DNA of 15,697 nt from CAYUIG01 sp964444685 (lineage in GTDB: Bacteria; Gemmatimonadota; Gemmatimonadetes; Longimicrobiales; RSA9): positions 1 through 15,697 of the forward strand of contig CAYUIG010000064.1 in assembly GCA_964444685.1 (NCBI GenBank), given 5' to 3'. Of the stretch, positions 6,700 through 12,132 are shown piece by piece. Made by a program: the position numbers and the translations under genes. Position 1 is the stretch's first letter. Every line of letters starts with the position of its first letter. A model generated the notes under the pieces. The model made no database searches. It was not told where the DNA came from and worked only from the letters and a program-made list of their open reading frames with translations.

Positions 6700-7777
6700 C
6701 GTCGCCGCGCTCGCGTTCGCGGCGCCGCCGGTTCGTGCGCAGATCCCTGCCGTAGCCGAAGCGCCCACACCGCTGCGTTACGGTGACGCGATCGAACAGG
6801 CGCGCGCCATCGCGCAGCAGCTGGTCGACAGTCTCGGACTACCCGGCCTTTCGGTGGCGGTGGGTGCGGACGGAAAGATCGTATGGTCCGAAGGGTTTGG
6901 CTGGGCGGACATCGAGAACCGCGTGCCGGTGACGACAGAGTCGCGCTTCCGCATCGGCAGCGTGTCCAAGCCCGTCACGGCCGCCGCGCTCGGACTGCTG
7001 CATCAGCGCGGACAGCTCGACTACGACGCCATCGTCCAGACGTACGTGCCATACTTCCCGGCGAAGCGCTGGCCCATCACCGTGCGGCAGGTGGCCGGCC
7101 ACATCGCGGGCATCCGCCACTATCGCGGCACCGAGTTCCTCATCGACAGCGTATTCCCGACGGTGCGGCAGTCACTGGGAATCTTCTCGGCCGATTCGCT
7201 GATGTTCCAGCCCGGCACCGACTACTCGTACTCGAGTTACGGCTGGAACCTGCTCAGTGCCGTCGTCGAGGGCGCATCGGGAGAGGAGTTCCTGACCTTC
7301 ATTCGACGCGAAGTGTTCGAGCCGCTCGGCCTGCGCAGCATCACGGCCGAGCACATGGACAGCCTCATCGACCATCGCGTCCGCTACTACACGCGCTCCC
7401 GCGACGGCAGGCTCATGAACGCGCCGTACGTCAACAGCAGCTCCAAGTGGGCGGGCGGCGGCTTCTCATCGAACACCGAGGACCTCGTGCGCTTCGGCCT
7501 CGCGCACCTCGAGGGCTCACTGCTCACGCAAACCACGATCGCGGAGATGTGGCAGCCGCAGACGCTCGCGAACGGCGAGAGCACGGGCTACGGCATCGGC
7601 TGGCAGCAGTCGGGGGAGGGCGCCATCGGTCACAGCGGCAGTTCGGTCGGCGGACGCGCGCGGCTGCTCGTTCTGCCGGAAGCGGGTGTGGTCGTGGCGT
7701 GGCTCACGAACACCGACCACGCGGGTGTCAGCCTTGCCGACACGCGTCGCATCGCGGATCTGTTCGTGCGTCGCTAG
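6700..7777 (+). CDS. Secreted serine hydrolase, beta-lactamase class C / LACTB-like, 5' end lost in gap
   Basis: Serine beta-lactamase/DD-peptidase fold protein; the visible 358 residues are almost the whole mature protein. The first residues, VAALAFAAPPVRAQ, look like the end of a signal peptide with an A-x-A-like cleavage site, so it is probably periplasmic or secreted. The nucleophile motif SxxK is SVSK (codons 6959-6970). A YSSYGWN segment stands at the second-motif position, and HSGSSVGG replaces the KTG box. This set is common in LACTB-like peptidases and esterases, not in clinical AmpC enzymes. Substrate unknown; peptide or ester hydrolysis is more likely than beta-lactam resistance. 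The stop codon shares the palindrome CTAG (7774-7777) with the stop of the convergent dehydrogenase. Confidence 0.88.
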
Positions 7778-9030
7778 CGCTCGATCCGGTCGAGTGCGAC
7801 CTCGAGTGTGCCGGCCATGATGTCCCGGCCGTCCGCTGTGCGGTCCAGCACCTCGTCCAGCGTATCTGCGATCGTGCGCTCGACGCACTCGAAGATCGGC
7901 GCACAGCATGGCTCCGCGCTGCCTTCCAGCAGGTAGCTGAACGTGCGCGCCATGCCGCAGTTGGCGAGGATGTCGGGCAGCACGGCGAAGCGCCGGTCCG
8001 CTGCACGAGCCACGCGCACGGAGCCGATCTTCGCTTCGCGGAACGGCTGATTCGCGCCGCTCGCGATCACGCTTACACCGGACCTCGCCAGTCGTGCGAG
8101 ACGCGCATCCGTGAGTGAGCCGGAGAGTGCCGCGCACACAAAGACATCCGCCGCTGTGTCGGCAAGGATGTCGTCGTCGGTGCGTGCAGCGGCGCGCGGG
8201 TCGTCGCGCGGCAGGAGTTTGTCGGTGCGACGTCGCACGAGATCCTCGACCCCGGCCGCACTCAGTCCTTCCGGTTCGATCAGGACGCTGCGCGCATCGC
8301 CGATGCCGACGATGCGTGCGCCCGCGCGGGCGAGGTAGAGCGCGCACGCGGCGCCGACGTTGCCAAATCCCTCGATCACGACGCGCACGCCATCCAGTCC
8401 GCGACCGGTGCGCTCGTGATAGCGGCGGATGGCGGCGGCCACACCGAAGCCGGTGATCACGTCCGCCACGACGAAGCCGGAGCCTTCGAGCGCCCACGGC
8501 GACGCGAGCGCGGCGGACACGCCCTGCTCCATGCGGTGAACGATGCCGGGGAAGTCTCCGTCCGCAGGACGCAGGTGGCCGCGAATGACGCCGGTCTGCG
8601 GATGACCGAGTCCGAGCCGCTCGAATGCCGGCAGCACGTCGAGTACTTCATCCACGCCGAAGTCGCCGCCGGTGCCGTAGCGGTCGCGCAGCACCGGTGC
8701 GATCGCGCGGTACCAGCGCTCGAGCACGCCCTGTTTGCGCGGGTCCGCGGGATCGAAGTCGATGCCGGTCTTTGCACCCGCGATGGGCGGGCCCGCAATA
8801 GCGAACTTCAGCTCCATCGCCTTGGCGAGGTAGACGACTTCGCGCGGCTGGACGCCGGGGCGCATGCGCGTGCCGCCGCCGAACGCGCCGCCGCGCTGCG
8901 AATTCGCGATCAGCCACGCGCGCGCACCCGTGACCGGGTCCGTCCATGCGACCGTCAGTTCGGGCGGGACGCGCAGGAACGCGGCGTAACGCGTCCATGC
9001 GTCCTCGCGGCGCGACTCCGTGCCAGGCAT
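7774..9030 (-). CDS. Glu/Leu/Phe/Val-type amino acid dehydrogenase
   Basis: NAD(P)-dependent oxidative deamination of an amino acid, or the reverse; substrate not determinable. The 418-aa length is usual. The dimerisation/substrate domain has GGAFGGGTRMRPG (47-59), then MELK with Lys75 and GAKTGI with catalytic Lys87, followed by a GGDFGVDEV segment (121-129) carrying the acidic residue. The Rossmann domain has GFGNVG (221-226) and SGANQPF (324-330). All catalytic positions appear present. Unusual points are PIAGAKTGI where the family has PxGGGKGG, and LPDILANCGM where NAGG is common. The start at 9030 overlaps the upstream XdhC-domain stop as TGATG, so it is the last gene of the mocA-xdhC operon. 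That is unexpected company for an amino acid dehydrogenase. The stop interlocks with the convergent serine hydrolase in CTAG. Confidence 0.88.
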   Translation of the reverse strand: MPGTESRREDAWTRYAAFLRVPPELTVAWTDPVTGARAWLIANSQRGGAFGGGTRMRPGVQPREVVYLAKAMELKFAIAGPPIAGAKTGIDFDPADPRKQGVLERWYRAIAPVLRDRYGTGGDFGVDEVLDVLPAFERLGLGHPQTGVIRGHLRPADGDFPGIVHRMEQGVSAALASPWALEGSGFVVADVITGFGVAAAIRRYHERTGRGLDGVRVVIEGFGNVGAACALYLARAGARIVGIGDARSVLIEPEGLSAAGVEDLVRRRTDKLLPRDDPRAAARTDDDILADTAADVFVCAALSGSLTDARLARLARSGVSVIASGANQPFREAKIGSVRVARAADRRFAVLPDILANCGMARTFSYLLEGSAEPCCAPIFECVERTIADTLDEVLDRTADGRDIMAGTLEVALDRIER

Positions 9031-9341
9031 CAGACCGGCTCGACCAGGACGTCCATCACACCGCCGCACACGGCCGGGCTCCACGACTCCTCGGAGTCGG
9101 TCAGCTCGACGCGCACGCGGATCGGTCTGCCCGTCCTGACCGCCGTTTCCGCGGCCGCGATCACATCCGCCTCGCCACAGCCGCCGCCGATCGTGCCGAC
9201 GAGTCCGCGATTCGGATCGATCAGCATCCGGCTGCCGACGTGCCGCGGTGTGCTTCCCTTCGCATCGACGACGGTCGCGAGTGCGACCGTGCGCCCTTCC
9301 TCCGACGCGCGCACCAGCGCGCGATAGACTTCCGCATCCAC
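9030..9341 (-). CDS. Small XdhC_CoxI-domain protein (molybdenum hydroxylase maturation)
   Basis: A 103-aa protein consisting only of the XdhC_CoxI N-terminal domain. It shows the family core LATVVDAKGSTPRHVGSRML (21-40), GTIGGGCGEADV (49-60) with the conserved cysteine Cys55, and a second Cys92 in VCGG. XdhC/CoxI proteins bind Moco, help its sulfuration and deliver it to xanthine-dehydrogenase-family apoenzymes. The start is the GTG at 9341, which overlaps the previous stop (TAGTG) and has AAGGAG about ten bases upstream. The longer ATG-type readings run back through the preceding gene. It supplies the intact GSTPR/GGGC domain that its larger neighbour has lost, so the two probably act together. 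Confidence 0.85.
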   Translation of the reverse strand: MDAEVYRALVRASEEGRTVALATVVDAKGSTPRHVGSRMLIDPNRGLVGTIGGGCGEADVIAAAETAVRTGRPIRVRVELTDSEESWSPAVCGGVMDVLVEPV

Positions 9342-10132
9342 TACGATTCCGCTCCTTCGAGAAAACGGTCCAGCACCCGCTCGCGCGCGGCGATCGAGCC
9401 GGCCTCCGCGCCGCGCCGCACAGCCACGAGCTCGGCCACGATCGACACCGCGATCTCCTCCGGCGTCTCCGCGTTCAGCTCGATGCCGATCGGTGCGCGG
9501 ATACCTGCAAGATCGCTGCGCGGCACGCCCGCGGCCAGCAGGGCCCGGAACGCCGATCGCACCCGCCGCCGGCTGCCGATCATCCCGATGTAGCGCGGCC
9601 GCGGATTCTTCGACAGCAGGCGCGTCAGGCAGTCGAAATCCCACTTGTGGCCGCGCGTGACGAGCGCAACGTAATCGCGCGCCCCGATCCGTACGTCCTC
9701 GAACGGGTCCGCCTCGAAGTTCACCCGGCGGACCGTCACCCCCACGGCGAAGCGCTCATCCGTGGCGAACGCCTCCCGGTCGTCCAGGACCGTGACGCGG
9801 AAGCCGAGCTTGATCCCCAGCTCCGCCAGCGGGACGGCGATGTGGCCGGCGCCCACGACGATCAGCTGCTCGGGCGCCCGGTGCGCCTCCGCGAGCAGTT
9901 CGGCTTCACGGATCGGCTCGTCGGCGTCGAGCGCACGTCGTGCAAGGTCGAGCGCCTTCCTTTCGAGCGACGCGTCCCCGAGGGAGCCGCGCGATTCTCC
10001 ATCTCCGTAGACCAGCAGCCTCCGAACGGCGTGTTCGTCATCGAGGCGCGTGACGATGACCAGATCACGGCCTGTCTCGAGTGCATCGAGCGCGGCGCGC
10101 GCGGCGTCGAGCGGACCGATCGTCTCAGCCAT
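9341..10132 (-). CDS. xdhC: XdhC family protein with Rossmann domain (Mo-enzyme accessory)
   Basis: A 263-aa accessory protein for xanthine-dehydrogenase-family enzymes. The C-terminal Rossmann domain is typical: LIVVGAGHIAVPLAELG (90-106), TRGHKWDFDCLTRLL (159-173), YIGMIGSRRRV (181-191) and PIGIELNAETPEEIAVSI (214-231). Residues 8-75 align in outline with the XdhC_CoxI domain (VIVTRL..., RGSLGDASLERKAL) but lack the GSTPR and GGGC signatures, so the N-terminal domain looks degenerate. The start at 10132 overlaps the mocA stop by eight bases, and the stop overlaps the start of the small XdhC-domain gene by one base. The tight packing implies one transcript. Expected role: holding or transferring the sulfurated cofactor to the enzyme encoded divergently. 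Confidence 0.88.
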   Translation of the reverse strand: MAETIGPLDAARAALDALETGRDLVIVTRLDDEHAVRRLLVYGDGESRGSLGDASLERKALDLARRALDADEPIREAELLAEAHRAPEQLIVVGAGHIAVPLAELGIKLGFRVTVLDDREAFATDERFAVGVTVRRVNFEADPFEDVRIGARDYVALVTRGHKWDFDCLTRLLSKNPRPRYIGMIGSRRRVRSAFRALLAAGVPRSDLAGIRAPIGIELNAETPEEIAVSIVAELVAVRRGAEAGSIAARERVLDRFLEGAES

Positions 10133-10703
10133 GCGGGAGGTGTCGCGCGAGATCCGCGGGCGTGTCCAGATCGGCGACCACGCCCGTGTCCTCGACCTCG
10201 ACGAACGTCGTGGCGCCGGTGTGTCGCGCGAGGATCGTGCGCAGACCTTCCGGAAGATCCGCCGTTACCTCGTCGAAAACGGCCTTCGAGATCAGGGCGG
10301 GATGTCCGGGTTCGCCGTTGCGCGTGGGCAGCACCACGGGCGCGTCGGACGCTTCGAACGCGTCGATCAATGCGCGGACCGTTGCCGGTGCGACGAGCGG
10401 ATGATCCACGGGGAGTACGATGGCGGCGCTGCAACCATCGGGGAGCGCATCGAGTGCGAGGCGCAGGGACGCAGCCTGCTCGGATTCCGGATCGCGGTTC
10501 GTGACGACGCCGGCGTGCGTTGCTTCAGCCTCCGCGCGGATGGCGTCGTCCACCGGAACCACGGCGACGACATCGCCGCACCCGCCCGCGCGCAGCGTCT
10601 CGACCGCCCGCCGCAGGAACGTCCTTCCTTCGGCGGTCAGCAGCGCCTTGGGCGACCCCATCCGTGTCGACCGTCCGGCCGCAAGCACGATTCCGGTTGT
10701 CAC
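10125..10703 (-). CDS. mocA: Molybdenum cofactor cytidylyltransferase, MocA/MobA-like NTP transferase
   Basis: Transfers a nucleotide (CMP in MocA) to molybdopterin, making the dinucleotide cofactor used by xanthine-dehydrogenase-family enzymes. With the GTG at 10703 as start the protein is 192 aa, the usual size. Motifs are LAAGRSTRMGSPKALL (7-22) for nucleotide and phosphate binding, LPVDHPLV (97-104) with the metal-binding Asp, and GEPGHPALI (130-138). Start choice is awkward: repeat R2 ends one base before the GTG and there is no ribosome binding site. An ATG at 10775 would add 24 residues encoded mostly by the repeat. GTG is preferred because the fold begins there. First gene of the mocA-xdhC operon, divergent from hcrC. 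Confidence 0.88.
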   Translation of the reverse strand: MTTGIVLAAGRSTRMGSPKALLTAEGRTFLRRAVETLRAGGCGDVVAVVPVDDAIRAEAEATHAGVVTNRDPESEQAASLRLALDALPDGCSAAIVLPVDHPLVAPATVRALIDAFEASDAPVVLPTRNGEPGHPALISKAVFDEVTADLPEGLRTILARHTGATTFVEVEDTGVVADLDTPADLARHLPHG

Positions 10704-10839
10704 GAGTCTGGAGTCTGGGGTCTGGGGTCTGGTGTATGGAGTACGCCTTTCTGCGAAAATCCGCGTTTGGGTCATGAGCGGCAAGGCAACCGCCCCGCAC
10801 TAATCAGACTCCAGACTCCAGACCCCAGACACCAGACCC
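10704..10839. repeat. Heptamer stem-loop element R2 in mocA-hcrC divergent region
   Basis: Left arm of five heptamers (10704-10738: two GAGTCTG, two GGGTCTG, one GTGTATG). Right arm of five CAGACNC heptamers (10805-10839). The 66-base inner segment ends in a diverged copy of the core (CCCGCACTAATCAGAC, 10794-10809). It lies between two divergent start codons, so it cannot be a terminator of either gene, and it occupies most of the space available for promoters. Confidence 0.85.
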
Positions 10840-10889
10840 GAAGAAGCGGACCCTCGACCCGACCCACACGTCACGATACGTTCAGCATC

Positions 10890-11354
10890 ATGCAGACGAT
10901 CCTGACCTGCCGCGTAAACGGCGACCGCCGTCAGCTCGGCGTCCCCGACCACTGGACGCTTCTCGAGGCGCTGCGCTACGGCCTGGGGCTGACGGGTTCG
11001 AAGCAGGGCTGTGACAAGGGCGACTGCGGGGCGTGCACGGTGCTGCTGGATGGCCGGCCGGTGCTCTCCTGCATCACGCCTGCACTCGAGGCCGAGGGCG
11101 CCGATGTGCTGACGGTCGAGGGACTCGCGCGGCCGGGCGCGCTGCATCCGCTCCAGGAAGCGTTCGAGGTGCACGGCGCGGCGCAGTGCGGTTTCTGCAC
11201 GCCCGGCATCCTCATGTCCGCCGTCGCGCTCCTCGATCGCAACCCCTCACCCACCCGCGATGAGATCAAGGAAGCGCTCTCAGGCAACCTGTGCCGCTGT
11301 ACGGGCTACACCAAGATCATCGATGCGGTCGAGGCGGCTTCCCGGTCGGGCTAG
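10890..11354 (+). CDS. hcrC: Molybdenum hydroxylase [2Fe-2S] subunit (HcrC/CoxS/XdhA-type)
   Basis: Small iron-sulfur subunit that relays electrons between the molybdenum site and FAD in xanthine-dehydrogenase-family enzymes. The 154-aa length is typical. The plant-type ferredoxin cluster is bound by Cys41, Cys46, Cys49 and Cys61 (GCDKGDCGACTVLLDG and SC). The second, helical-domain cluster is bound by Cys100, Cys103, Cys135 and Cys137 (CGFCTPG and CRCTGY). All eight ligands are present. The start at 10890 gives the usual N-terminus, TCRVNGDRRQL. No clear ribosome binding site precedes it; R2 ends 50 bases upstream. It is separated from the large-subunit gene by an inverted repeat and a VOC gene on the other strand. 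Subunit type alone does not give the substrate; the hcr name rests on the large and FAD subunits. Confidence 0.87.
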   Translation: MQTILTCRVNGDRRQLGVPDHWTLLEALRYGLGLTGSKQGCDKGDCGACTVLLDGRPVLSCITPALEAEGADVLTVEGLARPGALHPLQEAFEVHGAAQCGFCTPGILMSAVALLDRNPSPTRDEIKEALSGNLCRCTGYTKIIDAVEAASRSG

Positions 11355-11474
11355 AACTTCATTCACCGCAGAGGCGCAGAGGGCGCAGAGCCCGACCACC
11401 TCCATTTTCTTGATTTGATTATTCAAACGCCGGTCGTTCTCCGCGTTCTCCGCGCCTCTGCGGTGAATGAAGTT
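11355..11474. repeat. Long inverted repeat with 36-base arms and AT-rich loop
   Basis: The arms 11355-11390 and 11439-11474 are complementary at 32 of 36 positions, perfectly over the outer 23. They contain the sub-repeat CGCAGAG (left) and CTCCGCG (right). The 48-base loop includes an AT-rich stretch (11404-11426) unlike the rest of the window. The element begins at the base after the hcrC stop and ends six bases before the stop of the convergent VOC gene. CGCAGAGGCGCAGAG-type repeats are, as I recall, scattered through many bacterial genomes without a known function. It may serve as a bidirectional terminator here, though no U-tract follows the stem directly. Confidence 0.88.
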
Positions 11475-11480
11475 TCCTTC

Positions 11481-11942
11481 CTAGCCGGAAGCGCTGAGTT
11501 CGCGGGCCCGCCGCTCCATTTCCTCCGGCGACACATCCTCCACGTGCGTCGACACGTTCCAGCGATGCCCGAACGGATCCTCGAAGGAACCTGAGCGGTC
11601 GCCGTAGAACTGGTCGGAGACCGGCTGGAGCACACGCGCGCCGCCGCGCACTGCGCGCTCGTACACCGAGTCGACGTCCTCGACGTAGACATTCAGCATG
11701 ACCGGTGACCCGCCGACGGTCTTCGGGCCGAGGTGCCCGAACTCCGGGTGCTCGTCCGCGAGCATGACCACCGCGGAGCCGATCTGCAGCTCGGCGTGAC
11801 CGATGCGGCCGTCGGGTCCGGGCAGTCGCATGCGCTCCGTTGCGCCGAAGACATCCTTGTAGAACTCGATCGCGCGCTCGGCTCCGTCGACGCTGAGATA
11901 GGGTGACAGCTGCGGGTACTCGTCGGGGATGGGCTTCGGCAT
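11481..11942 (-). CDS. VOC superfamily protein, glyoxalase/PhnB-like
   Basis: A 153-aa protein of the vicinal oxygen chelate fold (paired beta-alpha-beta-beta-beta modules). Family marks are YLSVDGAERAIEFYKDVFGA (15-34), GHAEL (48-52) with a potential metal His49 and Glu51, and FYGDRSGSFEDPFGHRW (112-128). The last is the signature of PhnB-like and bleomycin-resistance-like proteins. Enzyme activity and substrate cannot be told; members range from dioxygenases to drug-binding proteins. The ATG at 11942 has AAGGAGG (11947-11953) four bases upstream, the clearest ribosome site in this half of the window. It lies on the opposite strand between the small and large subunit genes of the molybdenum hydroxylase, flanked on both sides by repeat elements, and probably came in as a separate unit. 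Confidence 0.88.
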   Translation of the reverse strand: MPKPIPDEYPQLSPYLSVDGAERAIEFYKDVFGATERMRLPGPDGRIGHAELQIGSAVVMLADEHPEFGHLGPKTVGGSPVMLNVYVEDVDSVYERAVRGGARVLQPVSDQFYGDRSGSFEDPFGHRWNVSTHVEDVSPEEMERRARELSASG

Positions 11943-11946
11943 GACG

Positions 11947-11953
11947 CCTCCTT
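11947..11953 (-). promoter_or_regulatory. Ribosome binding site for VOC gene
   Basis: AAGGAGG on the minus strand just ahead of the ATG at 11942; it decides that start. Confidence 0.7.
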
Positions 11954-12021
11954 GCGGGTTTTCGCCAGTATGACGGATCGGCTTGTCGGGCTCAAGGGGC
12001 TGGGGTAGTGTAGGTGAAGCT

Positions 12022-12102
12022 GTTTCTGGAGTCTGGGGTCTGGAGTCTGGAGTCTGGTTTACTGCGGGTTCCCGCCTTCACCAGACACCAGACTCCGGAA
12101 AC
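12022..12102. repeat. Heptamer stem-loop element R3 (inverted) upstream of hcrA
   Basis: Left arm 12022-12056: GTTTCTG plus four heptamers GAGTCTG/GGGTCTG. Right arm 12082-12102: CAGACAC, CAGACTC, CGGAAAC. The outer 15 bases of the two arms pair with one mismatch. The core is on the minus strand at 12052-12068 and is identical to R1 over 17 bases, so this copy is reversed relative to R1, R2 and R4. The centre holds a small perfect hairpin, GCGGG-TT-CCCGC (12064-12075). It lies between the start of the VOC gene and the large-subunit start. Confidence 0.85.
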
Positions 12103-12132
12103 AGGAGGAGTTGGGGGCGGGGAGAGAGAGCG

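Noticed and set aside
6700..7777. Calling the serine hydrolase a class C beta-lactamase
   Set aside because: The KTG box is HSG and the second motif is YSS-type, closer to LACTB-like peptidases and esterases.
8416..9327. Plus-strand open frame opposite the dehydrogenase and small XdhC gene
   Set aside because: No recognisable domain; the minus strand shows conserved motifs over the same span.
10704..10784. N-terminal extension of MocA starting at 10775 or 10784
   Set aside because: The extra residues are a translation of repeat R2 (TPYTRPQTPDSRL) and precede the conserved fold; kept only as an alternative start.
10704..10839. Heptamer arrays as a CRISPR array
   Set aside because: The units are 7 bases with no spacers of uniform length and no cas genes; the arms are complementary to each other.
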